Shown piece by piece: positions 42,201 to 50,231 of a stretch of DNA of 64,000 nt. The DNA comes from Nitrospira_D sp019636945 (lineage in GTDB: Bacteria > Nitrospirota > Nitrospiria > Nitrospirales > Nitrospiraceae), in contig NZ_JBLFBO010000001.1 in assembly GCF_047338595.1 (NCBI RefSeq), forward strand, positions 124,001 to 188,000. Direction: 5' to 3'. Numbering within the stretch: the stretch's first letter is position 1; each line of letters begins with the position of its first letter. Position numbers and translations under genes: made by a program. The notes under the pieces were generated by a model. The model ran no database searches and had not been told where the DNA came from. It saw only the letters and a list, made by a program, of their open reading frames with translations.

Positions 42201-45200
42201 GAGCGACTGAAGCAATTCAGCTCGGAGCACAATGCCACGGTGTTCATGACCCTGCTGACCTGTTTCCAGATCCTCTTGAGTCGCTATTCCGGCCAACCTG
42301 ATATTGCCGTAGGATCTCCGATCGCGAACCGGACACAATCCGCCGTCGAGTCGATCATCGGATCGTTCGTCAACACGCTGGTCTTGCGCACCGATCTGTC
42401 CGGTAATCCAACCTTCCTCGAAGTGATGGCACGAGTGCGTTCCACAGCGCTAGAGGCCTACGCCAATCAGGACTTCCCGTTCGATAAACTGGTTGAGACC
42501 ATGCACTCTTCACGTGACCATAGTTCGGCCCCGTTGGTGCAGGTCCTCTTCAACGTCCCGAACGCTCCGATCGGAGAGATTAATGTCCAAGGGTTGAGTT
42601 GGGTCCCGTTTGAAGTTGAAACGCAAGCCGCCCAGTTCGACTTGAGCCTGACGGTCGAAACGGAGTTCTCCCGAAAAGCGTATTTGACGTTTAACACTGA
42701 TCTTTTCGATCCACAGACCGCCCAACGGATGCTGGAACAGTACAGGGTCCTGCTCCAGAGCGCATTAGCCAACCCCCAAAGCAAGTTGTCCGAGCTCCCG
42801 ACATTGACGGTGCCCGAGCGGCAGCAGATGTTGCAGGACTGGAATCACACGCAGCGGACATATCCTCGGTCTGAATGTTTTCCTCAACTGTTTGAAGCAC
42901 AGGTCGAGCAGACACCTGAGGCCGTCGCCCTGTCGATGGGACAGAAGACGCTGCGCTACGGCGAACTCAACGCGCAGGCTAATAAGCTGGCGCGCCACCT
43001 CCAAACGCTGGGTGCCAAGCCTGGGGTGACGGTAGGTATCGGGCTCGAGCGATCCTTAGAGATGGTGATCGCGTTGCTCGCCGTGTTCAAAACCGGTGCA
43101 GCCTATGTCCCTCTCGACCCAGAATTTCCACGGGATCGGCTCCGGTTTATGGCACAGGATGCGTCCGTCGCCGCGGTGCTGACGACCACCGACGTCTCCG
43201 ATCGGTTCGACGCACGCACCTGCCGTTTGCTGTGTCTCGATCGCGAGCACGAGCGCATCGCGCAGGAAGCCGACCACAACCTTGGCCCGATCGCGACGCC
43301 ACACGACCTCGCGTACATCCTGTACACCTCGGGTTCGACGGGACAACCCAAAGGCGTGGAGATACCTCACCAGGCTCTCGTGAATTTCTTGTGGTCGATA
43401 CGACAAGAGCCGGGATGTTCGGCTCGAGATATCATGCTCTCCGTCACGACCATTTCTTTCGATATCTTCGGGTTGGAACTGTATGTGCCGTTGCTGGCCG
43501 GAGCCCGTGTCGAGATCGCAAGTCGAACCGTGGCGATGGACGGACGGCAACTGCGGACCCTCTGCGAAGCGGTACAACCGACGATGATGCAGGCGACTCC
43601 GGCAACATGGCGCATGCTGATTGAGGCCGGATGGCTGGGCAGTGAACAGCTAACGGTACTCTGCGGCGGAGAAGCCCTCCCTCCTGATTTGGCAATGCAA
43701 ATATTAGAGCGGTGCTGTGCCTTGTGGAATATGTATGGCCCGACCGAAACGACAATCTGGTCCACGATCGAGAAGATCGAACGGGCCGATCGGGAGATCA
43801 CCATCGGGAAGCCCATCGCCAATACGGACATATACATCCTGGATCAATACCTCCAACCGGCTCCGATTGGTGTGTCCGGGGAACTCTATATCGGAGGCCA
43901 TGGGTTAGCCCGAGGTTATCGCGGACGGCCTGAGCTGACCCAAGAGCGGTTTATCCCCCATCCATTTTCTCCAGACCCCCTCGCCAAACTGTACCGAACG
44001 GGAGACCTGGCTCGGTATCGAGCTGACGGGCGCATCGTGCATCTGGGGCGAATGGATAACCAAGTCAAGATCAGAGGATTCAGAATTGAATTGGGAGATA
44101 TTGAAGCGGCCCTAAGCCGCCATCAAGCCGTCCGCCAGGCAGTCGTCACCGCAAGGGAAGATCAGCAAGGGATCAAGCAGTTAGTGGCCTATGTCGTCTG
44201 CCAAGATGGCCTTGTACCAAGCCAGGCAGATCTTCGCTCCTACCTCCACGCACAGATTCCAGATTACATGGTCCCTTCGCTCTTCGTATTTCTGACAGAA
44301 CTGCCGTTGACTGCCAATAACAAGGTCGACAGGAAGGCATTGCCGCCTCCGGCTTCCGCTCCCCCGACTACCGCTGGTCATGTTCGGCCGACAGATCGAA
44401 TGGATGTACAAATGGCAGTTTTGTGGGAACAGGTGTTTGGGACGAATCACATCGGCATTCATGACAACTTTTTCGATCTTGGCGGCCATTCCCTCAAGGC
44501 GACCCAGCTCTTCTACATGATTGAACAGGTCTATGGGCGCCAGCTTCCGCTCTCCACCCTGTTTCAAGCACCGACCATTGCCGCACTCACATCGCTCCTT
44601 GCACAAGGGCAGTCGCCATCGCCATGGCAATTTTTGGTCGCCATGCAGCCCAGGGAATCGGGCCTCCCGATGTTTTTGGTTCCAGGGGTAGACGGCAATG
44701 TTATATGGTTTGCTCAATTGGCGAAGTACTTGAGCCACGCTCACCCCGTCTACGGCTTACAGGCGAGAGGTGTCGATGGAAAAGCAGAGCCATTCGCCTC
44801 AATTCAGGAGATGGCAGCGCAGTACATTACTGAAATTCGCACCTGCCACCCACAAGGACCCTACGTCATTGTCGGCGGATGTGTCGGAGGGCTGGTCGCC
44901 TATGAGATAGCCCAACAATTGGTCAAGCAAGGTGCAGTGGTCGTCTTGATCATCATCAACAGCTGGCTTCCGACTTCATACAGCTCGTACAAGCATAAGT
45001 ATGGGCTGCTACCCGGACTGACGGTCCCGTTGGGAATTCTTTGGAAGACCATGAGCGTATTTAGTGAACTCCGGCATATGCCGATAAAAGCTCGGTGGTC
45101 GGTCGTGCGTCGAAAAATCACGACACTCCTGTCACTGTTCCGAAAACCGCCGGAAAGTAATCCGAAAGTCCGTCAGCGCAAACGCGTTGAACGATCAATG

Positions 45201-45467
45201 TTCCAAGCGGCTGCGAACTACGCGGTGCTTCAATATCCAGGACGCATTCTGACCTTCGTGGCCTCCCAACGAGTCGACCCACAAGATACCAGATATGCGT
45301 GGAGAGAACTGGCAGACGGTGGGTGCCAAACCGTCGAGATTGCAGCTCGCTATACGGGAGAACTCGTTGAATCGCCGCATGTTGAAAAAATATCCTCCCA
45401 TATTTGTCGCTATGTGGCTGAATATTTTTCCGATACACCCATCTCATCTCGTGATAAAGCTGCGTGA
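36225..45467 (+). CDS. lipopeptide synthetase: FAAL-PCP-C-A-PCP-C-A-PCP-TE
   Basis: A 3080-residue assembly line. Residues 1-590: fatty acyl-AMP ligase (YTSGSTASPRGV near 175). PCP1 Ser near 629 (GGNSLLAA). C1 about 700-1140, with HRLVADG (834-840) instead of HHxxxDG. A1 about 1150-1660 (YTSGSTGNPKGV). PCP2 Ser near 1700. C2 about 1770-2200 (HHIIGDQ). A2 about 2215-2720. PCP3 Ser near 2756. Thioesterase about 2815-3080 with GGCVGG, Cys near 2886. By my alignment to the PheA pocket, A2 reads DILQLGMIWK (glycine-like) and A1 DGTWIAEVWK (nearest to Tyr-type codes). The expected product is an N-acyl dipeptide ending in Gly. ATG 36225 is preferred; a TTG at 36192 is in frame. Confidence 0.93.
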   Translation: MSKPPVFLSLSDLFEFTCRRNPDALAYALVRDSLELESQLTYRQLEGQVRSLAYRLAHEVKPGTRALLLYPPGLDVTCAFWACVYAGLIPVPAPAPDPIRMKHSVPRLRNIIDDAQASLILTNSSIMALSSECSLPQNMGPVTWMATDQLVADATDSISIDMPRLDSSALAYLQYTSGSTASPRGVVISHGNVLAHCKALTLAGQVEDSSRSLCWLPYFHDYGLLHGIIAPFYAGIPAYLMSPITFLRRPLRWLDAVARFAITHSGGPNFSYDACLRAAHQQSGWLADLSSWKVASCGAEPIHPDTVRRFIETFGPRGFKSSSFSPAYGLAEATLLVTMKPVPVEPMFLTVDAEALADSIVKESVPSNRGTRTLVGCGEPLEETCVKIVNPTTLLECPSDVVGEVWLSGAGIASGYWEKRDETEATFNATLAASGDGPYLRTGDLGFLHRGELFLTGRIKDLIIVRGRNYYPHDLEWTAQQAHTGLRRGCGAAFSIESETGERVVLVHEIEKQVSDSDLTNIVNCIRRVLADEYELEIHTVVLVKSGTIPRTSSGKIQRGACRAAYESGQLTVVRSSTLDEGLQSEADGVPEEGPQTSIEKSLADIWQEVLGGPQPHRHANFFGLGGNSLLAAQVVARILDQFHVELPISLLFECPTLSALAARIEEGRANPHDLGPVVGSGNRQQVPAVPLSSSSTRKGRIPLSPAQQRLWFLEQVHPGSAINHISMAVRIRGPVSQEVLERSVRAIALRHETLRTRFGSERGQGFAEIFSEETVTIERQDFQEVDHTERDAHVRHFLRTERTRPFDLRKGPLFRVTLLALEPDVHILALTFHRLVADGWSLRIFWNELTLLWEAGGDAQHARLPTLTVQYADYADWQKASLDHGLRKANRAYWSRQLSDTNPPAELPIDRQRLRTRTFEGGVRFRSLSPRLVADLDRFCQQHSATPFMVLYAVFAIWLHRYTQESDIVIGSIVAGRRRREFEDMMGYCVNTVALRSELSEGLTGHELLKQIRRVVIEAYDHQDLPFEEVIEALSLQRARQLSPLFNVMMVCEDDPLSTLSIKDLEITHLPWEPTASEFDLVLMVFNRIDGLDLAFLHDSTIFEESTIDRMLGQLEILLHEFLTKPEARLDQLSLLTPEEKGNVHLTWNEPPSWTSGIHTLIEAQVKRTPHAPAVTCGDQSLSYQELNRRANRVALALRTLGVGADVPVGLCVDRSVDALVGLLGILKAGGGYVPLDPSFPSHRLQLVLEDANVEILVTQAKLRSHFQTFRGHMCDVETLSTSALGGTEDEDLAHSVSPDQLAYLIYTSGSTGNPKGVAVPHGSLMTSLHARLQYYQEPVLRSLLTFSLAFDGSVTGIFWTWLQGGELIIPSETTHRDPTQLAALIEHHHVSHVVWVPSLYHAVLGDALDGQLESLRVVITAGESLPLELVRRHYQLLPYATLYNEYGPTEATVWCSVYQTTREETAARVPIGKPIPHMQLYVLNEHLQLMPIGIPGELYIGGECLARGYVNQPELTQERFLSNPYVVGTRLYRTGDLARYRADGNLEFIGRIDQQVKLRGYRIELGEIEYALSNFPGIHHAAVLLREDKRDQHRLVGYIAGESSLKDKLEAVRGYLVSRLPNYMVPSVILWLDTMPLSATGKVNRRALPAPEYTANHAAARVAPRNPVEESLVELWKSLLEVPEAGVRDHFFEHGGHSLLATQLVSRIRELFEVEVSLSALFERPTIAALAEEVTRLRQSEQKVPRMPAITPVPRDQPLPLSYSQQRMWLMYQLAPKSTAYNMPFASRQMGQLNKTALRKTIDAICSRHEAFRTTFMMSREGPVQVIHPFRPPHWVEVSLEHLPSDARQQEAARLVEQEAHLPFDLEKGPLARFKLIEVEPEDHVLMLTMHHIIGDQWSFGIIGYEFAVFYNAFCRGDVPSERPIPLQYADYAVWQRRCLTDDWLGAQAAYWQKKLEGLSKLSLPTDHPRPAIQTFNGAHCMLELPASLIERLKQFSSEHNATVFMTLLTCFQILLSRYSGQPDIAVGSPIANRTQSAVESIIGSFVNTLVLRTDLSGNPTFLEVMARVRSTALEAYANQDFPFDKLVETMHSSRDHSSAPLVQVLFNVPNAPIGEINVQGLSWVPFEVETQAAQFDLSLTVETEFSRKAYLTFNTDLFDPQTAQRMLEQYRVLLQSALANPQSKLSELPTLTVPERQQMLQDWNHTQRTYPRSECFPQLFEAQVEQTPEAVALSMGQKTLRYGELNAQANKLARHLQTLGAKPGVTVGIGLERSLEMVIALLAVFKTGAAYVPLDPEFPRDRLRFMAQDASVAAVLTTTDVSDRFDARTCRLLCLDREHERIAQEADHNLGPIATPHDLAYILYTSGSTGQPKGVEIPHQALVNFLWSIRQEPGCSARDIMLSVTTISFDIFGLELYVPLLAGARVEIASRTVAMDGRQLRTLCEAVQPTMMQATPATWRMLIEAGWLGSEQLTVLCGGEALPPDLAMQILERCCALWNMYGPTETTIWSTIEKIERADREITIGKPIANTDIYILDQYLQPAPIGVSGELYIGGHGLARGYRGRPELTQERFIPHPFSPDPLAKLYRTGDLARYRADGRIVHLGRMDNQVKIRGFRIELGDIEAALSRHQAVRQAVVTAREDQQGIKQLVAYVVCQDGLVPSQADLRSYLHAQIPDYMVPSLFVFLTELPLTANNKVDRKALPPPASAPPTTAGHVRPTDRMDVQMAVLWEQVFGTNHIGIHDNFFDLGGHSLKATQLFYMIEQVYGRQLPLSTLFQAPTIAALTSLLAQGQSPSPWQFLVAMQPRESGLPMFLVPGVDGNVIWFAQLAKYLSHAHPVYGLQARGVDGKAEPFASIQEMAAQYITEIRTCHPQGPYVIVGGCVGGLVAYEIAQQLVKQGAVVVLIIINSWLPTSYSSYKHKYGLLPGLTVPLGILWKTMSVFSELRHMPIKARWSVVRRKITTLLSLFRKPPESNPKVRQRKRVERSMFQAAANYAVLQYPGRILTFVASQRVDPQDTRYAWRELADGGCQTVEIAARYTGELVESPHVEKISSHICRYVAEYFSDTPISSRDKAA

Positions 45468-45488
45468 TAGCTACGCCCTTCCTGTGCG

Positions 45489-46283
45489 TTGGCTGAACCA
45501 CGAAGACGGGGCAAGAGTCTGGATGCCACTGTGCTGATCTCGTTTAAGCCAATTGATCGCCTCGCCGATACAACCCTGCAGGGTCATATCCAGCTTGAAC
45601 CGAACGCCGTGCACCTCTGGGGGATTGAACTTGAGGGGTCGTCATGGTGCATGACGCGATGTTCGGAGTGGCTGGATGAAGCAGAGCGTCAGCGCGCAAC
45701 CCGCCTTGTTCGAGAAGATACCAGGCGGCAATACGTACTGGCTCACGGAGGCCTCAGAGCCGTACTAAGCCGATACCTTGAAGTCAGCCCCGATGAAGTC
45801 TCACTGGGACGTACAGAGGCAGGCAAGCCCTTTGTGGCGAGAGATGTACGGGGACATTCCGCAATTACCTTTAATTTATCCCATGCCCATAACCGGGCGC
45901 TCATTGCCGTCTCGAAGGCCCAGGAGGTCGGCGTCGATCTTGAATTGGTTCGTTCCAACATCGAGGTTGTGAACCTATCCGAACGCTACTTTGCCCCCTC
46001 CGAACATACCGTGATTACGCACGCAACCGAAGCGCAGCGTGCCATGATATTTTTCCGCTATTGGGTCGTGAAAGAAGCGGTGCTGAAGGCGGAAGGTATC
46101 GGGCTCCGTGGACTGTCTGACTGCGAGGTCGTCCTCGGCCAACATGAACTCAACAGGGATGTTCGGGTCCGCTTGGGTTCACGGTTCACAGCCCCGCTTC
46201 AGGTATGTCTTCTCTCTTGCGGGGAAGGATGGGAAGCCGCAGTAGCTGCGCAGGACTTAGACGTTATGAAGCAGGGCGGATAG
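45489..46283 (+). CDS. Sfp-type 4'-phosphopantetheinyl transferase
   Basis: A 264-residue enzyme that moves phosphopantetheine from CoA to carrier-protein serines. Motifs: ITFNLSHAHNRALIAVS, GVDLELVR and FFRYWVVKEAVLKAEGIGL (WxxKEA). It starts 21 bp after the synthetase stop and should activate its three PCP domains. The start is uncertain: TTG 45489 or GTG 45531, neither with a good ribosome site. Confidence 0.9.
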   Translation: MAEPRRRGKSLDATVLISFKPIDRLADTTLQGHIQLEPNAVHLWGIELEGSSWCMTRCSEWLDEAERQRATRLVREDTRRQYVLAHGGLRAVLSRYLEVSPDEVSLGRTEAGKPFVARDVRGHSAITFNLSHAHNRALIAVSKAQEVGVDLELVRSNIEVVNLSERYFAPSEHTVITHATEAQRAMIFFRYWVVKEAVLKAEGIGLRGLSDCEVVLGQHELNRDVRVRLGSRFTAPLQVCLLSCGEGWEAAVAAQDLDVMKQGG

Positions 46284-46290
46284 CACAACC

Positions 46291-46304
46291 GGAGCCGTCG
46301 CTCC
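46291..46304. terminator. short hairpin between convergent genes
   Basis: GGAGC-CGTC-GCTCC forms a 5-bp GC-rich stem with a 4-base loop, 8 bp after the phosphopantetheinyl transferase stop and before the convergent lipoprotein stop at 46321. It is a weak candidate bidirectional terminator. Confidence 0.35.
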
Positions 46305-46320
46305 CTTCGTCTTGCCTCAA

Positions 46321-46962
46321 TCACATTGAGCGGCGGCAGGTGGGTGAGTGTCCAACGCATTCCCTGAGCCACACCGTGATCTGATCAAGCAACGCAGCAA
46401 CTGCTCGATTGGCAGCAACCACACCACCATAGGCGTTTTCGCTCGGTGCAGGTTCAATGGCTTCAAAGCGCTGCATCCCCACGATCATGGATAGCTTAAG
46501 GTCCACCAACTGAGCACGCGCCGTCACTCTGACGCGGCTAGGCTGCTGAAAAAATTCCTGCTGCAGGGCAAATCCATAGACATCGAGCCGATAATCACCC
46601 GGCACCAAGCTTGGCAACAACACGACGTCACGCCAGATGCCGCTCTGACTCAGGCTCTGAGCCAACAAGGGGGCAACCATGTTCGCCGGTGTATCGGCCC
46701 ATTGATTCGCAGCAAAATACTCCAACTCGTAGGGTCGCTTGAGGTAGACCATTCGAGGGGTTTCAAATCCGGGTTCGGCTTGAGGAGGACTCAACTGAAC
46801 GACAGGGCTATTCCCATCGGCAGCGTGCACCTCCCTCTGTGCTCCCTCAAGACTCAATTGATAGGTGTGAGCCGCTTCAGACCCGCCGCGGACTGAAATG
46901 CAGCCGCTCGTGACCAGCGCCAATACCACACAGCTCGCGTGGACGATCCGATAAGAAATCAT
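46321..46962 (-). CDS. ABC-transport auxiliary lipoprotein (PqiC/YmbA type)
   Basis: A 213-residue lipoprotein with lipobox LVTSGC (Cys near 21). The mature part has the ABC_trans_aux pattern: TYQLSLEG, PRMVYLKRPYELEYFAANQW, LLAQSLSQSGIWRDVV, YRLDVYGFALQQEFF, AVAALLDQITVWL. The family anchors MCE lipid-transport complexes in the outer membrane. It is the last gene of the Mla-type operon. Confidence 0.87.
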   Translation of the reverse strand: MISYRIVHASCVVLALVTSGCISVRGGSEAAHTYQLSLEGAQREVHAADGNSPVVQLSPPQAEPGFETPRMVYLKRPYELEYFAANQWADTPANMVAPLLAQSLSQSGIWRDVVLLPSLVPGDYRLDVYGFALQQEFFQQPSRVRVTARAQLVDLKLSMIVGMQRFEAIEPAPSENAYGGVVAANRAVAALLDQITVWLRECVGHSPTCRRSM

Positions 46963-46995
46963 ACCCTCTTCACAACTGTTCGCTCTCTAACCGGC

Positions 46996-47958
46996 TCATT
47001 CTCCGGGCCCGCGCGATGGGGTCTTTCGTCCAAACACCAGTGAGCTTGGCTCCCGTTCTAACTCCCGCGCCACGCGCGTCAATGTACTGGTAAGCTGCCT
47101 CAGTTCCGTCACCAATTGACCAGCTTCGGGCAGGGTCCTTTTGGTAAATTGCTGCAGCTCTGGACGGGCCTCATTCACCACCGTTCCCACGGTTTTTGTG
47201 GTCTTCGCAAGCTCCTCGGTCGCCACATCCATGGCTTTCACGCTCTTGTTGATCTCCGTGAGCAAGGGAGGAACCTGTGCATTCAGCGACGCCGTCAGCT
47301 TGGTTAAATTCTCGGCACTTTTGGCTGCGCCGGTTAGACTGTGCTCAATCTGAACCTTATGGCCGGCAAGTGTCTGGGCCACATCCGAGAGATCTTTGAT
47401 GGTCTTCGTCAGCATGGTGCGATTGTCGTCGTTCAACACATTCGCCACCCCTTTGGCCGCCAGATCAAGATCGGCCAACAGCTGCCCCAGCCCCTCTTCC
47501 GAGAGCAGGCGAGAGGCCGTCTTATCCAAGCGAGAAAATAAAGAGGGGCCCGTCTTGATCACCGGATAGGTCTGTCCCGCTTGGGTTTGCAACACGGGAG
47601 CCTCACGGCTCCCTCCGGTCAAATTGATCGTGGCAAGGCCCGTCAGCCCCTGAGTTTCAAGCATGGCAATGGTATCGGTCTTCACCGGCGTGCCTCGCAC
47701 AATATCCAATGTCAGTACGACTTCCTCGGGATTGTCGGCACGCAGAGCAATGGCCTTCACCCGACCCACATCGACCCCACGATACTTCACGCTGGAGTCG
47801 ACACTGAGCCCTGCCACTGATTCCGTCATGTAGGCCTCGTATCGATCGTACGACCCGCGGTAATCGCTCTTCCCCAACCAGAGAATACCGGAGAGAATCG
47901 CCGCGCTGAGCAACGCCACGAACGAACCGACGACGATGTAGTTGACCTTTGGTTCCAT
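46996..47958 (-). CDS. mlaD: MlaD/MCE-domain substrate-binding protein
   Basis: A 320-residue protein with one N-terminal membrane segment (VNYIVVGSFVALLSAAILSG), an MCE domain (about 40-120; YMTESVAGLSVDSSVKYRGV, LETQGLTGLATINLTGG) and a long helical C-terminal part (about 150-300) of MlaD/Ttg2 type. It should bridge the periplasm for lipid transport. ATG 47958 is chosen because the membrane segment follows it; a longer frame reaches 48039. Confidence 0.9.
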   Translation of the reverse strand: MEPKVNYIVVGSFVALLSAAILSGILWLGKSDYRGSYDRYEAYMTESVAGLSVDSSVKYRGVDVGRVKAIALRADNPEEVVLTLDIVRGTPVKTDTIAMLETQGLTGLATINLTGGSREAPVLQTQAGQTYPVIKTGPSLFSRLDKTASRLLSEEGLGQLLADLDLAAKGVANVLNDDNRTMLTKTIKDLSDVAQTLAGHKVQIEHSLTGAAKSAENLTKLTASLNAQVPPLLTEINKSVKAMDVATEELAKTTKTVGTVVNEARPELQQFTKRTLPEAGQLVTELRQLTSTLTRVARELEREPSSLVFGRKTPSRGPGE

Positions 47959-48069
47959 CTGTTCTGTGTTCCGTCGCTCGTCATTCACGAGCGCCCGAGG
48001 GCGCGGTGTTGAGTTGACAGTACACCGCCTACGTAGCACTCACAATGAAAAACGTCCTAGAGCAATGCC

Positions 48070-48888
48070 TCACACCTGACGACTGTGGCCATTCTGGGCT
48101 GCCTGTTCACGGGCGGAGCGCCCACGAGGGCCATGGAAATAATCCCGGACGATCGGGTCATCGGACCGAGCCAATTCTTGCATGGTGCCAATCCCCAGCA
48201 CCGCTCCACGGCCGAGTACCGCCACACGAGTCGCGATCCCCCACAGGGAATCGAGGTCATGTGTCACCATGACCACAGTCAGCCCCAAAAGGCGCTTGAG
48301 TGAGAGCACGAGCTCATCAAATGCTGTCGCCACGATCGGGTCAAGCCCGGCCGTCGGCTCATCCAGAAACAATAACTCCGGATCCATCACGATCGCGCGT
48401 GCGAGGGCCGCTCGTCTTCGCATCCCCCCGCTGAGTTCGTTGGGATATTTCACGGCGCTGTCCGGCGGTAACTCCACCATCGCGATCTTAGCAGCGACGA
48501 TATCGTGGATCAGACCGGCACTCAGTGTTGTATGCTCTCGCAACGGCACCGCGACATTTTCAGCCAGCGTGAGGGAACTGAACAGGCCGCCCTGCTGGAA
48601 CATCACTCCGAATCGGCGATGAACGGGGTGGCCATCGCCCATCTCCAGTTTTCGGCTATCGAGTCCGAACAATCGTATCGTTCCGGATGAAGGTGTAACC
48701 AGGCCGATAATTTCACGCAGTAAGGTCGTCTTCCCGCAGCCATTGCCTCCGGCAATCGCAAAGATTTCTCCCCGCCTGATGGAGAGACTGATATCCTCAT
48801 GGACAACAGCCTGTCCGAACTTTGTCGCGACATGACTGACTTCGATCACCGGTGTCTCAATATCCGTGGCAGACGGCTTCACGAACAC
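48070..48888 (-). CDS. mlaF: MlaF-type ABC transporter ATPase
   Basis: A 272-residue ATPase with Walker A GGNGCGKTTLLREI (about 47-60), Q-loop MFQQGGLFSSLTLAENVAVP, signature LSGGMRRRAALARAI (about 150-164), Walker B LLFLDEPTAGLDPI and switch His in VTHDLDSL. It energises the MCE lipid transporter with the permease encoded 93 bp upstream. Confidence 0.92.
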   Translation of the reverse strand: MFVKPSATDIETPVIEVSHVATKFGQAVVHEDISLSIRRGEIFAIAGGNGCGKTTLLREIIGLVTPSSGTIRLFGLDSRKLEMGDGHPVHRRFGVMFQQGGLFSSLTLAENVAVPLREHTTLSAGLIHDIVAAKIAMVELPPDSAVKYPNELSGGMRRRAALARAIVMDPELLFLDEPTAGLDPIVATAFDELVLSLKRLLGLTVVMVTHDLDSLWGIATRVAVLGRGAVLGIGTMQELARSDDPIVRDYFHGPRGRSAREQAAQNGHSRQV

Positions 48889-48981
48889 TTCCCCATCCCA
48901 TTCTGAAAGAGGTCACTGTTACATGCACAAACCGGTTGTTACTGATCCGCGACGGCATCCTCAACATTCAGGGGCATCGTG

Positions 48982-50091
48982 CTAGAGATCCCACCAGTTC
49001 AGCAGGATACTACAGATCGCATCAAATACAATGACGAGAAAAATCCCCTGTACGACGCTGATCGTCGTGTGACGACCAACATCATCGACTCCGCCTCTGA
49101 TCTGAAATCCTTGGTAGCAGCCCACCAAGGCGATGAGTGCCGCAAAAAACGGGGCCTTCCCCAGCCCGATCAAGAAGTGTCGCACCGGAACAGCTTCCTC
49201 AAACCGAGCGACAAACTCGACGAAACTCACGTTGAGCTCCCCCAAGGCGATGAGCATCCCACCGAACACACCCACGACATCCGCATACACCGTCAAGAGC
49301 GGAAGGGCGATCACCAGGGCCAGCGCTCTCGGCAAGACAAGAAGATTCATAGGAGAGATCCCCAATGTCCGCACCGCGTCTAATTCCTCCGTCACTTTCA
49401 TGGTGCCGATCTCGGCCGCATAGGCCGAGCCCGATCGACCGGCAATCAAGATGGCCACGATCAACGGTGCAATTTCTCGTAGCAGCGAGATGCCGACCAG
49501 ATCCACGATAAAAATGTTCGTGCCGAACTTTCTGAGCTGCTCCGCACCTTGATAGGCAATGACGATGCCTACCAAAAACGTGAGGAGCCCGGTGATCGGC
49601 AACGCTCGCACGCCGTCCAGTTCGACGAACCGCAAGAGGGCCCGCCACCGGATCGAACGAGGGTGGACCAACGCTCGGCCGAAGGCAATGGTGCTTTCGC
49701 CAATAAATGCCAGTGCACGGGAGGCTGCTGCTTGTCGAGACTGCACCAGATGCGTGAGGCTCTCAACCCAGCTCGTACCACGAGCCACCGCCCCTTGGTC
49801 AGGCCGAGGCCACTGGAGCTGGACTTTCTGAAGCAGGTCTGCAAACTCCGGTCTCAGCCCTTGCGGAGCACTCCTCTGACCGTTACGAGGACTGTGCGTG
49901 AGACAACGTTGTAGCAAGAGCGCGCCTCCCGTATCCATGGCCGTCACACCCACGGTGTCGAATCGGACATCGGACCCATCGGGCCACCGAAGAGTTTGGA
50001 TTTGCCGTTCCAGTTGTACCAGGTTCGGAAGCGTCCAGGCCCCTCGGCAATGAATCATAGACCTATCAACGGAGATCGTTGCCTGTTCCAT
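48982..50091 (-). CDS. mlaE: MlaE-type permease with N-terminal STAS domain
   Basis: A 369-residue permease. The first 100 residues form a STAS-like domain (LPNLVQLERQIQTLRW, TMAMDTGGALLLQRC-like region). The MlaE core starts near 165 (LPITGLLTFLVGIVIAYQGA), with LLREIAPLIVAILIAGRSGS and GTMKVTEELDAVRTLGISPM. A fused STAS domain at the N-terminus is a known variant. GTG 50100 is an alternative start. Array H7 lies immediately upstream. Confidence 0.9.
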   Translation of the reverse strand: MEQATISVDRSMIHCRGAWTLPNLVQLERQIQTLRWPDGSDVRFDTVGVTAMDTGGALLLQRCLTHSPRNGQRSAPQGLRPEFADLLQKVQLQWPRPDQGAVARGTSWVESLTHLVQSRQAAASRALAFIGESTIAFGRALVHPRSIRWRALLRFVELDGVRALPITGLLTFLVGIVIAYQGAEQLRKFGTNIFIVDLVGISLLREIAPLIVAILIAGRSGSAYAAEIGTMKVTEELDAVRTLGISPMNLLVLPRALALVIALPLLTVYADVVGVFGGMLIALGELNVSFVEFVARFEEAVPVRHFLIGLGKAPFFAALIALVGCYQGFQIRGGVDDVGRHTTISVVQGIFLVIVFDAICSILLNWWDL

Positions 50092-50105
50092 GGGGTTCAC
50101 TCTCT

Positions 50106-50192
50106 GTGCAGCGTATCTTGTGAAGCGTAAAACTCAGTCATTCGTCAATAGTCATTGGTCAATGAAGAATGACTGATGACTCATGACCACTC
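50106..50192. repeat. heptamer inverted-repeat array H7 (TCATTNG/TGACTNA units)
   Basis: On the plus strand TCATTCG, TCAATAG, TCATTGG, TCAATG (about 50138-50164) are followed by TGACTGA, TGACTCA, TGACCAC (50170-50190). A CGTATCT, TGTGAAG, CGTAAAA set precedes them (about 50112-50132), close to the set in H1. It fills the gap between ftsH and the mlaE-type gene. Confidence 0.78.
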
Positions 50193-50231
50193 CTCAGCCT
50201 TGCGAGAGACGCTTCATGCTCGACGAGCGAC

